Source of the DNA: Bryopsis sp. KO-2023
Lineage: Eukaryota; Chlorophyta; Ulvophyceae; Bryopsidales; Bryopsidaceae
Direction of reading: 5' to 3'
Length of the DNA: 64,000 bases
Assembly: GCA_030272585.1 (NCBI GenBank)
Contig: BSYQ01000006.1
Coordinates: forward strand, 749,001-813,000
The notes under the pieces are model-generated. The model was not told the DNA's origin, ran no database searches, and worked only from the letters and a program-made list of their open reading frames with translations. The translations under genes and the position numbers were made by a program. Shown piece by piece: positions 23,787 to 35,023 of this stretch (the first letter of the stretch is position 1; each line of letters opens with the position of its first letter).

Positions 23787-25130
23787 GTTGATTGCGTTTC
23801 TAAGATTGTTGTTTCTTTGTCATTTGAACGCCAACTAGAGAAGATCTCGAAAACCTGCTGCCTGTTTTTCAACAACCTTCTTTTTGAGGCTAACAAAAGT
23901 CTTGGGAAGAACCACCTGGTTGGAAAAGAACGTTGAAATTGTTTTGTCTGTGTTTGGAAATTGGTGGGCAATCATATCCCAAAACAGGAAAAAGGTCCTG
24001 ATGGGCTGTCTTTTTTTTTTTTGCATGATCAGTTAGGCTATCTGCTTTATTGATTTTCTCCAGATGCTGCGCATTCCAAACAAACTCAGACAGAATTTTC
24101 TGGGTTTTTGACAGACAGGCTATTGTGCTGAAAAATCAAATCAAAGGTGATATACCTGGGTGCTGTTATGGATTGTATATACATAAGATGACTTCGTGCA
24201 TGTATCTTTTTTTTTGTGGTTTCCTTTTTTTTTCCCTTTTTTTTTTTTTTTTTTGGGGGGGGGGGTATATTGAAAAGTGGCCTGCTTGAAATGCAAAAGA
24301 AAAGGGGGCTGCTTCGCTGACACCTCCCCCAGCAAGGAAATGATAGGCAGTTCGCTGCCCAACCAAAGAAGGCGTCAATACTGAAATGTTCATGAATTTA
24401 GCAGCTTCAGCGGGAGGGATGGAGATGAAACGCGAAAAAGGAGTGCTGTAGTGTTCTGTTGAGGGAGAAATGGTTTGAATTTTCCAGGAATTTTCGCAAT
24501 GAAGGAATTGGGGTAATAAAGTGCTTTCCAACATTTGCAAAAATTGCTTTTTTCCTGAAGTTTGCCTTAGTCAGCTTCAAAGTGATGTGCTACCATCCTG
24601 ATGTGATGAGCCCATGATTACTGCGATCTGTTGCAGCTAGTCTTCGAGTCGAAAGAATGTGATAATTTTTGCGATCTTGAGTGAGTGTTTCGATTTTTTT
24701 TTTCTTCTTTTTTCTGCTCTTCTTATTCTTTTCTTCTTGAATTTATGATGCATTTTTTTGCTCTCATCAATCCCCAGTGTCGTGCCTCTTTCTTCCAGAA
24801 GAAAAAAAAAACAGTTGAGGGAAAGAATGGAGGGGGAGGAGAAGATTACACCCTGTTTGGAATTCAAGTTTAAAAAAAATAGAGCAAGACAAGCAGAGCA
24901 AAAACCTGGATTGCAAGCTGGGTAAATTTCTGATCAGCTATTGATCTGGTCTTCTGTGTTTTCTATGGATTGATTAAGGAGCGAAAAATGAATAGATATG
25001 TGGCGGCCAAAAAAATGCTTTCGGCACTGTGGAATTTTGGGGAGATTATGGATTCCAGTTGATACCTACAATATGAGTCTATTGAAAGCCAAAATGCCTC
25101 CGATGGAAGAGGCCCTTTCATTATGCAGTA

Positions 25131-25216
25131 TACTAATACTAATACTAATACTAATACTAATACTAATACTAATACTAATACTAATACTAATACTAATATC
25201 AATACTAATACTAATA
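25131..25216. repeat. (ACTAAT)n microsatellite
   Basis: About fourteen tandem copies of the hexamer ACTAAT with one interruption (aatatcaat at about 25195-25203). Its translation would be alternating Leu/Ile, but it is intergenic. Confidence 0.95.
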
Positions 25217-25232
25217 AACTCTACGTAGAGTT
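25217..25232. other. 16-bp perfect palindrome next to microsatellite
   Basis: AACTCTACGTAGAGTT begins right where the (ACTAAT)n array ends, so that a cruciform or hairpin abuts the repeat. Confidence 0.8.
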
Positions 25233-25509
25233 ATTGAGCTTGATGAAGGTCACATTCAGCAGGACCTGGAACTGTTGTTACCTTCAGTAGGGTACCTTTT
25301 AAAAGTAACCCTACGTGAAACTACCCCTCCAAGTTTGACTGACAAATATGGGAATGCAGGGGTTACATCTGGATGTAAAGCATACATTCAATTCATCAGT
25401 GTAACCAGGAGAATCCTGGGTGGAAAGGGGTGGGGGAAATTCTCGAGAACTTCTTACCAGGACTCCGTGGTAGCCTTGCAACTCTTTTTCTGAAACACAG
25501 TGCAACATG

Positions 25510-25735
25510 GAATCCGACATGTTCGAGAGGGTTTTGATGCAGAAAACTTCGTGATAAAAATTGCCACATCTTGAAGGTCCAACTGCCCCCCCTCCAAATT
25601 CTGATGTGAAATGTTTGAGAATGCTTGACAGGGCTTCAGTGGAGAAAACTTTGTGAAAAAAATTGCCACATCTCAGGTTCCAATGGTCCAACTGCCCCCC
25701 CTCCAAATTCTGATGCAAAATGTCTGAGAATGCTC
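25510..25735. repeat. Tandem duplication of about 110 bp
   Basis: Two imperfect copies in direct orientation share 'gtccaactgccccccctccaa' followed by 'attctgatg', plus flanking 'aaaattgccacatct' and 'aaaacttcgtgaT/aaaactttgtgaa'. The array lies immediately downstream of the transporter stop (minus strand), so it probably forms part of its 3' untranslated region. Confidence 0.8.
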
Positions 25736-25737
25736 GA

Positions 25738-27005
25738 TCAGGGGTCTTCCACCACGTCTCCATCGATGAGAGGTGTCTTTTCCTCTGGAAGCTGAGCTGG
25801 CGTCTCTTTTCCAGTGTCTTGTTTGGCCCTCCATGGGTTCATTGAACAGAACCAGCTAACCAGAGTACGGATTGTACGACACAACACAACAGTCAGCCCT
25901 GAATTCAATTCTGCCACAGGTGCATTCATGGTGCCTGCACCTGTGTGAACAACAAGGTCAATTGTTCAAATGGAGGAATGGGATGGGATGGGATGAAACA
26001 ACAATTCTTTGCTTACCTCTTCATCGGTCCATCCATCCCCACCGAAATCGCTCCAAGAATAATAAGCACAATTCCCAGTCCCTTGAGCCATGTGGTGGTG
26101 TGTTCCAAAAATAATATGGTCCACAGAAACCCCCAGATCAAGTGCGTGGTCTCTATGGAGGTGGCCAAACCAACTGGAATTTTTTGGCAAGCTCAACAAA
26201 CAAAAACCTCTCCAATGCAAGCTGCCAAGGACCCCATCACTATTATAGCAATGGTGAAAATGTCGGAAACTACGACCATGCGGCTGGGATAACCAATCAA
26301 CATCGGTGGGATGCCCAGCACAGTCTGGGCTATGAATGCCCATGTGCTGATGGTGCCCGCCGCAACTCTGTCACCAAGCCCACGTGTCGCAGCAAATGCC
26401 ATTGCCGCAAACAGGGCGGAGCAAGCACCAAGAATCGTCCCTATTATCCGTTCCAAGTCCCAAGTGACGTCTTTGAGCGCGAACCAGAATGACGACCCGT
26501 TCACCAGACCGACGCCCCAAACGACAAGAGCCAGTCCCAATATCGAAGGAGGGCCGAAAGGATCCTTGAAAGCTAACCGTCCGATAATCGCGGATAACAC
26601 AGGGTTCATGTAAAATAAGCCCACAGCCTCCACCAAGCCCAACAAGCCCAACGCCCCGTAGAGGCAAATCAAGAATCCACCAAAGCAAAAGCCAGTGGGT
26701 ATAAGGAGGTGCAAGTCCTCCCTTCTTCCAAAAATACTCTCTCTGGAGGCTGTGTTGATGACGAGAGTGATCGCCCACTTGATCACTCCACCTGCCACAG
26801 CGTACTCGAATATGGGAACGGTTTCCGAGACTTTCGCAGTCACTAGCGAGTCGAGACTGAACAGGAAGGCCATGGTCGCCGCCAACAGAATCCCCGAGTT
26901 CCAGAAAAACTTCAACATCGCTGCTGGGACGCCTCGACAAAGGCGAGGAGTTTGTTCGGGGGGGCAAATATCTGGATGGTGGTTGTGGAACGTTTTCAGG
27001 CGCAT
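25738..27005 (-). CDS. EamA/DMT-superfamily transporter with an in-frame TGA
   Basis: Drug/metabolite-type transporter, likely ten membrane helices; substrate unknown. Two exons on the minus strand, 27005-26017 and 25855-25738, join in phase to give 369 codons. Typical EamA features: FWNSGILLAATMAFLFSLDS at the start, LYGALGLLGLVEAVGLFYMN as the conserved mid-domain helix pair, then ACSALFAAMAFAATRGLGDR, KIPVGLATSIETTHLIWGFL and GIVLIILGAISVGMDGP in the second repeat. The tail is hydrophilic (EEKTPLIDGDVVEDP). Codon 271 (26195-26193) is TGA, in the context VFVC-TGA-ACQK, with well-conserved sequence on both sides and a correct splice after it. By comparison with relatives having a motif like LTRGLQ, Arg would be expected; CGA to TGA is one transition. 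It could be a recent pseudogene, a read-through or Sec codon, or a sequence error. Confidence 0.75.
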
Positions 27006-27970
27006 GCCCACGTAATCGTGGAACAATTAGTCATTTCAAAAGACTCATTTGTCGCCAATTGCATTGTTAAATGAATGATGGTTTTTTGGGACATCTGGTG
27101 GAATGATGTCTTAGTTGTTTCATGAGGGACAATGGTGGAAGGAGAATGTGAGGGTAGAAAGGATAAGAGGGGTGATATGAACAGAGAGATCTACCCTGTA
27201 ATCCAATCCATTCTCAGGAGTAGTCTGGTGCCGAAAGGCCAAGTGTCCAGCCGGAAGGCAAGAAAGAACCGACTGTCGGAAGACACACAGTGCAGGAGAC
27301 GACTGGAAAGTCGCAAACACTACGTCACATTTTACAGCGTATCTAATATTTGGCGCACCGCCTCCGAATAATTGGTGATTAGTGAGAGTTAGTGGAGATA
27401 GTAGCGTTCCTAGAAGAAAGTTTGTCGGAAGCCCGAACTCATCCAATGTTTTGTTTTTGTTTCCGTGCAGGAGAGTCAGTCGGGTGACCTGCACCCTCCA
27501 CCCTCCCTGCAACATGTCGTGTGGATGCGACAGAATTTCTTTTCCTCTCTGCCCTTTTGGAATTTTGAGATCTCACCATGTGTCAGCACCCCCCCAACAC
27601 TCCAAGGAAATGAGGTTTAAACTACTCACATTTGACAGTGCTGCTCATCTTGTCCAGCCGTGAACACGATGACATTCTACTCCGCGAATTCCGTGGTGCG
27701 CAGCCACCCTGTCGGAATCGTTGCTGGCGCATCGTATTCCTCGCGACCAATTATATCACAAGGTGTGTTTCGGCGATGCCCATGGTCTTGCAGGCCATCG
27801 ATGTCTCCATGTCGGTCTGGGATGGGTGGGGGGGAGTTGTGGCAAACTGCCTCGATAACAAATAGAACATGGGCCTCAGCTATGTATCCTATTCTATCAA
27901 CTGTTGAATAGAAAACTGCACATTTCTTCAAGTTGGCTTGGACTGGACGCAAATACCCTAAAGCAGAGAT
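27006..27970. other. Intergenic between divergent transporter (-) and Deg protease (+)
   Basis: No gene supported on either strand. As the two flanking genes are transcribed away from each other, this roughly 1-kb stretch should contain both promoters. No TATA-like or repeated operator motif stood out. Confidence 0.5.
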
Positions 27971-30900
27971 ATGGATGCCAAAATCCAGCAGATCATCATG
28001 CTGATAATTTTCCTATTGATGAACGTTTTGGGGTTCACCGTTATCATAAACGTACCCATGACAGGTAGCAGATATGGGCAAATACATGACAGGCTCTATG
28101 TAAGACCCTGTCAAAGTGGTGATGTGCTGTTGGAGTTAAATCCCGTTGTAAAAACATGTCAAACGAAAAAAGAAAAATGCCCCTGTCTCAGGCAGCTAAT
28201 TGTGCTGGAAGTACTAGGATATATTCAATCCAGGTTTACTGGCTCAGGTCGATGTCATCGGTTGTCAAGCCAAATTTCATGGGGAGGCCGACGTAAAGAT
28301 GCCCTGAGAAGGTCAGCATCCAAGTTGAACTTGAGGGTTCCTGAACGCTGTGAGTTTGAAAGAGGAGGCCATAAGAAAACACTGGATGTGGTGGGTCACC
28401 ATTGAAAGCCATCCCTGTGTCGACACATGCATCGCTAATAACTCCTGCTGGAGGGAAATCTTGGAAACGTGATCGGAACCATACATCAGTCAAAATAGTG
28501 ATATGCTTGTCTTTCATTCTTGCACCAGCCAATGTCCATGCTGGCCACATTTGAAATATGACAAGCCCATTGTTTTCTCTGTTCCTTGTCGGTTTTCTCG
28601 CATTCACAGCAAGGCTGGATACCCTTTTTCTTTGATAGGATTGTGAGGCTGCTTTTCTGAGCTCGTGTAGAAATGAATAACAATATCCTCGTGTCTGTGA
28701 TCAGATTCGTGATGTGATGGCGGATGCTGCGAAGAAGATCGTGGCACTGACTTTGGCTTCCACATTTTGTCTATCAGTTGCTCTGACCTCCCCTGCTCCG
28801 GCTTCGGCAGGAGTATTGCCAGTCACAGTAAGCTGTGTTTCCATCAAAAATGCAAAAAACAGGAAAACTTGGCCGTGACAAGCTGTGACCCTATTTCTTT
28901 GAAAAAAAAAAGTGTTCATTCATTTGTTGTTGTTGTTTTAAAGGGTCACATGCTTTGGCTTCTCCGACACAATAAACCATGTTTTATTTTGGAGGATAAT
29001 ATTTATCCTCATCAAATCAGGTTATGAAATTTCGACTTAACGTATGTGTACTGAAGGGTGATCCGCTGTCGGAGCTTTCTTCGGAGGAAAGAAGCGTGGT
29101 GGGGGTTTTCCAAGACAACACCCCTTCCGTGGTCAACATCACGAATGTGGCTGCAATGCGGGACAGATTTTCATTAGATGTCACCAAAATTCCTCGAGGC
29201 ACGGGCTCTGGATTCATTTGGGATGACAATGGCCATGTCGTCACGAATTTCCATGTGATCAAGGTGGGGATGAGCAGGGTTAGGCAATAACCTTGTTTTT
29301 TTTTCTATCATTCTGATAATAATTATAATTATTATTATTTCTAGAAAATAGTAGATTAATATTGCATGAATATAATGTATGTTCATTGGATAGGATTTAT
29401 AACACCAACCAGGAAAGCTAGCTTTCGAATATGATGTGGGAAGCTGGGTGCAGGACGAGCTGAATCATCTAGGAGTGTTGGAAGAACCGTTATGTTGAGT
29501 TTTGAACGCAACAGGATGATGTGCATTTTTTTTTTCGTTTTTTCCTTTCTTTGTGTCTTTCCATGAGTTTTTGGCTTGCGACAAAAATAGAAGCAATGAT
29601 GTTGTGCAAACGGCTAAATGATTCAGGGTGCCTCCGAGCTGCGCGTCACTTTGTTGGACCAATCAGTTTACACAGCCACCTTGATAGCTGGGGACGAAGA
29701 CAAGGATGTCGCAGTTTTATCAATCGATTGTCCCAGTCAAGTAGCAAGAAAACTCCGTCCAGTGAATCTGGGGTCCAGTGCTACCCTGCTTGTGGGTCAG
29801 AAAGTGTTTGCTATTGGGAATCCGTTCGGCTTGGACCATACCCTGACTCAAGGAATTATCAGCGGGCTTGGAAGAGAGCTCAACGCTGGGGTCATCCCCA
29901 TCAAGGGTGTTATTCAAACAGATGCCGCAATCAATCCTGGAAATTCAGGTGCGTGAGTGCATGGGAACTGCTTGAGAATGAAAGTGTGTTCATGGTTTTT
30001 TGATATTCAAAGGTCGGGGCAGTGCTTGCCGGATGTCTGTCTAGACGAGGGGATAAATGTATGTTCAATCTAATGCTCATGGTTGCTTGGTGAATTTTCT
30101 TGAGTACCATGAAAGGGAACCGAAGGATTTTGCTCGATTATAGGCCTACTTGATTCAATTTCCATGAATCCTATTGCAAGAGCCTTTTTTTCTTTTTTCG
30201 AAAAACCATGTGTGTCCTAAAATGCACCCAGTTCGGGGTTCTCATTGATGATTCTGGAATAGGATGGTTTCCCCCCAAAATGCATATGATTTATCTGTCA
30301 GAATGTCTTGTGTCAAAGCACGACAGAGTTCAGGGATTTCTTTAGAATCGAAGGATAAGCAAAGCAACGTTCCAGGGTGTCTTTGATGTAGGTGGTGTTC
30401 TTTTGAACAGTAAAGGTAGATTGATCGGAATCAACACTGCTATTTTGGACCCAACGGGGAAAGGTATCAGCAGTGGCGTCGGCTTCGCTATTCCCATCGA
30501 TACAGTGAAAGGTCTGGTCGAACAGATTCTCAAATATGGAAGAATTATTCGACCATTCCTTGGGGTGACAATCGCACCCCCTCAAGTTCTCCTTAAACTC
30601 AATCTGAAGGGTGTTCTCATCCTGGAGGTAACCACATTGTGTTGGTGGATTCGTCAACCACTGATCTTTCAAAGAAGGGGGGGGGGGGGTGTTCAAGTCT
30701 GACTGGTGTTCTCTGTTCATATGTGTTTTGGAGTTTCGGAGTCGAGAAATAGCATCATTTTTGACAGTGGCAGCTGGATTATTTTCAAAGAAGGTTTCTT
30801 TCAAAGTGTCGATCGACAGGCAACAAACCCCTTATTGGTTCAACAGATTTCTCACCCCTTTCTTTTTTCCGTCAGACTCATTTCTGAAATGGTGTTGTGT

Positions 30901-31178
30901 GGTATTGGTTTTGTGTGGTATAGGTTTTGCCTGACAGCCCCGCGGCGAACGGGGGTCTGAGAGCAACCAGAAAGGATATGATTTCCGGGGCCTATCAACT
31001 CGGTGACATCATTGTGGGAATCGATGGGGTGGCCATTAGGAACTACAAGGAATTGTTTGAAGTTTTGGATGGGAAAAAAGTTGGTCAGACTGTCAAGGTG
31101 CAAGTCATCAGGGACGATCGTATAGAGGATTTGAACGTGAAGCTGGCCGAAAGTCGGCCGGCAAGGACCGACAACTGA
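27971..31178 (+). CDS. Deg/HtrA serine protease, predicted thylakoid-lumen (DEG1-like)
   Basis: ATP-independent serine protease that degrades damaged lumenal proteins and photosystem II D1. Exons 27971-28064, 28248-28336, 28705-28827, 29057-29263, 29627-29948, 30392-30627 and 30924-31178 give 441 residues with exact phases. The N-terminus is tripartite. A signal peptide (IIMLIIFLLMNVLG, with Phe next) comes first. A basic, Ser-rich transit-like stretch follows (GRRKDALRRSASKLNLR). Last is a lumen-transfer domain, KKIVALTLASTFCLSVALTS, ending PAPASA. The catalytic triad is visible: His168 in TNFHVIK, Asp198 in DKDVAVL and Ser278 in NPGNSGG. A single PDZ domain fills the last exon (DSPAANGGLRA, GDIIVGIDG). 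One PDZ fits DEG1/5/8 rather than DEG2. The first two exons were found by phase and targeting logic and need transcript support; MADAAKK at 28717 is an alternative start. Confidence 0.85.
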
Positions 31179-32418
31179 TTGTGTGGCAGGCTGTTTTGAG
31201 ATGAGATCGGCTATGTACTTTTGTCAATTTTTTGATGATACAAATCATTTTTGATTGATTTTTTAAGCATTTTGTTGTTGTTTTCAAGAGCTTGCCAGTC
31301 TAAGTTCCCTACTGTCTGCCCTCTTCTCATTGAGGATCTATGGTTTGCATTTAGGATTGTTGAAAGAGACGAAGTCTGTCTCACTCACAATCAAAAACCG
31401 CAAGTTTATAGACAGCCTTGAAGAAGCCCAAAGCTCCTAAACGGAATCGAACAACACTCCGCCTGACTAATTTCCATTCATCACTAAAACCAAAGTGCCC
31501 AGTCAGACTTACAGAACATCTCCCACCAGGAATTTCCGCGTGTTCAAAAGCTTGAAATATTTTGTGTTTGTGTGTGGACCTCCTTCCCCGCACACACTCA
31601 CGATCTTTTTTTTTTCACTGTTTTTTTTGGAATTCCTGTTTGATTCATCAGATCAAAAGGCTTATGAAGCTGTGACTAAAGGAGAGGCTGAGAAAGGGGG
31701 CTATATTTTCCCAGTCACCCTCTTCTTCCAACGAGAGTGAGGGCACCACACCACACTTTTCAAGTCTGCCACTTGGAGCTGTCGCAGCAACTGATCTAAG
31801 GCATTCAGGTTCGCTCATTTAGTGGGCAGTTTGGGTTAATGTAGTCGGACATAGGGGATGGCTTGGCGGCCACAAACGTGCACTTGTGGACAGGGTGAAC
31901 AAGACCAAGACGTAGTGCTAAGGGTCGATAGGAAGTGAGAAGAGCATGTGAAGGGTGCTGAGGGTGTGAATCCATGTGTGAGTTAGGAGTGAAAGGTGCT
32001 TGCAAAGGCCCTTGAGGTCGAGTATTTGAAGGGGCAGAACTTCTGTAAAGAGAACTTGGATTCAGTGTTTATGTCTGTGTGGGTTCCTGTGTGGTTGTTT
32101 GCCTGTGTGGCTCAGTTTCTGAAAACACTTCGATATTCACACCAGACCGGTGGATAGTGCGTCTGTCGGTCTAAAAGAACTCTCTCGTCAGAGCGCACAC
32201 TTTCATGAAACGAGAGGTCACGTTCAGATGTGTGTTTTGATTTCCACCTCACTCCCTCAACTTTCTCCCCAGTCCCATCAAACGGAAAGGGAAACGCCCA
32301 TAAATCACAGTGCTTCCTTCCTCAAGTCAATATCGTTTGAACTGTGAATTGAAGGGAAACTTGATACTCGTTGGAATACCTGCTCTAATCTGAACTATTG
32401 GCCGCTCGTTTGTGATTC
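31179..32418. other. Intergenic, no gene seen
   Basis: No coding chain supported. Contains a T-rich run near 31600-31630 and G/T-rich sequence at 32060-32110. It ends at the start codon of the small secreted protein gene. Confidence 0.5.
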
Positions 32419-33085
32419 ATGATGTTCAAGATATTCGCTGGCGTTGCCCTTGTGATCTTCTTGTCGCAGCCCACGCCTGGGCTCTGTGGAAGTACGTTTC
32501 GAGTCTGTTGTGGTTGCGACGCCAAACGAATACGTATTTAGTGATTCCAAATCTGACCATAGTGAGCTGTTGCAGTTGATCTCAACTGGACAAAGCACTG
32601 CGAAACTATTCTCCACCGCTGCGAGGAGGCGGGACTCGCAGAAAACCTAGCTTTTGTTCAAGGGGCTCCTGTGCGTGAGGAACACGACGAGAAAGACGGG
32701 AAGAGATGTGAGCTGACATGAGTTGCAGTTGGCGGCGTCTGTTCGTTTCATTCTGATTGAAATTCGTCGACTGATTGGTGCATGTTTGTTCGCAGTAAGC
32801 CGCATGCTCTTGGGGTCGTCCTCTGAGGAGGGAGAGGGGGAGATCGATGTAAGGGTTTGCTTGATATCTTTTCAGATCGCGACATCGTTGATCGACGGTG
32901 TAGATCTCTAGAGTTGTTACCCTTGGCTGTGCTGTTCGTCTTTCACAGAGTTTTTCTTTCTTTTTCCTTGCTTGCAGTTTGACAAAATAGATTGGGCGAA
33001 GGAATGCCAACAACTGCTGGCGAAGTGCAAGATGGCAGGGCTCGTGGTGGACGTCTCTGACGAGGAAGAGAAAACGGGGCGTTAG
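32419..33085 (+). CDS. Small secreted protein with duplicated W-x3-C-x6-C motif
   Basis: Not recognised as a known family. Four short exons (32419-32491, 32576-32707, 32796-32848, 32978-33085) join with exact phases to give 121 residues. A signal peptide (MMFKIFAGVALVIFLSQ, with a likely cut near GLC) is followed by two related units. The first is WTKHCETILHRCEEAGL and the second is WAKECQQLLAKCKMAGL. Each has the spacing C-x6-C followed by x2-AGL. The linker is acidic and Ser-rich (LLGSSSEEGEGEID) and the tail is acidic. Two helices with paired Cys suggest a small disulphide-bonded helical domain, possibly acting as a hairpin dimer. Because it is cut into four exons, none longer than 132 bp, ordinary frame searches miss it. 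Its short length and secretion suggest an extracellular or endomembrane role. Confidence 0.65.
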
Positions 33086-33193
33086 GTTCTGCTTCTGTGT
33101 TTCCGTCGCTAGAGTGGATGGGCACCTTCCATTTCTTGACCTGTGCTGTACAGGCCCATGTGCACACCGAACACAATATTGACCATAATGCAG

Positions 33194-33810
33194 TATATTA
33201 TACTACTGTAATACGTAAATCTTTCACATTGCTTTAGGATCGCTAGTCCTATTTTTCGCCTGCCTTATTTTCGCGCTTTGGTCCGCGCGCGAAAATAAGG
33301 TAGCGCGAAACTAAAGCAGGCGCGAAAGAAATGCATGGCGTCAAAAAGAACACTCTCAAAGTCAGAGTGTGGAAACACATTCTGTTGCTGTGTTTTGAAT
33401 TCGCCCCTCGACTGGGCTGTGCCTCCGTAGTTGTGCCTAAAACTGTTCTACAGTCACGCCTCAAGACCACCAAAGTCCATTGAGTTGCCGTCAGCGGACA
33501 GCTCGATCGAACGAACCCGAGCCATGTTTGCAACACCACCCCAAATGCCAACCAGAGATTCTAGCGCGTTTGCGGTTGAGACTGCTCTACAATCACGCCT
33601 GAAGACCACCAAACGAACAGCTCACCACACTCGCTTGCCACCACAATTTTCCTACTCTAATTTCGCGCCTGCTTTTTTTCGCCTGCTTTATTTTCGCGCC
33701 TACTTTATTTTCGCGCCTGCTTTTTTTTCGCCTACCTTATTTTCGTGCTTTGGTCCGCGCGCGAAAATAAGGTAGCGCGAAAAGATTTGCGTATTACAGT
33801 ATAATATATA
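33194..33810. mobile_element. Non-autonomous TIR (MITE-like, foldback) element
   Basis: The ends are inverted repeats. Left 33194-33224 reads TATATTATACT(act)GTAATACGTAAATCTTT. The reverse complement of right 33781-33810 reads the same with a 3-base gap and one change. Just inside each end is a hairpin, CCTTATTTTCGCGCTTTGGTC and its return GCGCGCGAAAATAAGG (33263-33301 and 33741-33775). The interior has two direct copies of 'CTACARTCACGCCTSAAGACC' (about 33449 and 33590) and tandem 'TTTATTTTCGCGCCT' units near 33660-33735. There is no transposase frame. The TATA at each outer edge could be or contain the target duplication, as for TA-targeting elements. It sits about 110 bp after the small secreted protein gene. 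Confidence 0.75.
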
Positions 33811-35023
33811 GTTGGTGCGACAATCTCGTGGACGTCCCGAGTCATTCAGATACATGTGTTAGGATGTTAGTTTTTAGGATGATTCATTCTTTGATGAATC
33901 AGTTTTACCGACTCGATGTGTTTCGGATGGTTTCTGTTCGAAACTTAAAGTATTGAGTGCTTCAAAGCCAAGCATTGATTTATAATGAGAATTCTGTAAA
34001 ATTTTGTGAATCGGCATGGACCACTTACTGTGCATGAGAAGTAAGTCAGTTGCAAACGTCAATTGAACAGAACAGTTGGCCACCGTAACAAAATGAATGC
34101 ACCTTACAACGAAGGAGCAATGCAACGCTTGTGTTTCATTAGATTTCCAAGTGCGCGCGCACTTCTGCACCATCTGTGTATTTTTTTTTTCGATTTGGCT
34201 GTTTCCCCTTGTGGCCTTTTTGGAAGTCCATCTTGGGTGTGGCCCTTTTGTTGCCCCAATAATGTACCAAAAATCGTTATCGTTTTGGCCCAATATTGCC
34301 AGGAATTTTAATTGGGGGAACATCTTGGATGGAAGCTGCGTCCAAATATTGGTGAAGCCTTATGGGACCAATTTGGACAAATCAGTGATATTTTTGTGCG
34401 GTGATGAAGCTCCGCATCACATCAAGATTTCGATCACATTACGTGTGTGTGTTTGCAAGCAAGTCTGCATCCAAACCCACTGGATTGAATGAGAGTGGTG
34501 CTCTAGTCAGGTGGAGTGCGTTCAGGCAGATATACGTCTCCGAAAGCTCTTTTTTCCAAGATCTCTAGTAGGCTTTTGGCTTCTATTTTGTTTTCAATGT
34601 ATAAACGTCAGCAATCTCTTTTGGCTTAATCATTTTTTTCTTTGGAACGGTGGGATTTTCTTTGTCCAGGGAGCTTTCTTTGGGGTGTTTTTTTTGTTGT
34701 TGTTCTTACCTTGTATTACTCTGGCATTATGGGGGGTGATGGCCTCTTTTTGCTGTCATTGATTGATTGATTGCGTTCAGGTAGAACTACCCATCAATCA
34801 CCAAAAGCAAAATCTGGGTATGAATTCCAACGAAGTCTTGCAATCGAAAGCTTTTCAAATATTTTCTATTTCTTCTCTCATCACCATTTCCCTCCTCTAA
34901 TGACACAGAAACTACCATCCACCCTGGAATAACAGACGACCATAACAGACTACCATGACAAGATAACCCTCGACACTCCTCCTGCTTCGACAGTACAATC
35001 CTTCTAATACGCCACACACAATT
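33811..35023. other. Intergenic, no gene seen
   Basis: No coding features recognised. The last part should include the 3' untranslated region of the SWI3-like gene on the minus strand. Confidence 0.5.

Larger units (their letters stand above)
23787..25737. other. Intergenic with repeats and homopolymer tracts
   Basis: No gene supported. Contains a T18G11 tract (24237-24265), an (ACTAAT)n array (25131-25216) followed directly by a 16-bp palindrome (25217-25232), and a two-copy tandem repeat (about 25510-25735) that begins just after the transporter stop codon on the minus strand. Confidence 0.6.

Noticed and set aside
25129-25228. Poly-(Leu-Ile) or poly-(Leu-Val) protein from the hexamer array
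   Set aside because: It is just a translation of a microsatellite, with no start context or conserved flanks.
28236-28607. Minus-strand 123-residue frame in the Deg 5' region
   Set aside because: No family resemblance. It overlaps the plus-strand transit-peptide exon, which fits phase and targeting logic better.
33187-33815. CRISPR-like array (repeated CGCG units)
   Set aside because: Units are irregular, lack uniform spacers and sit inside terminal inverted repeats of a eukaryotic element.
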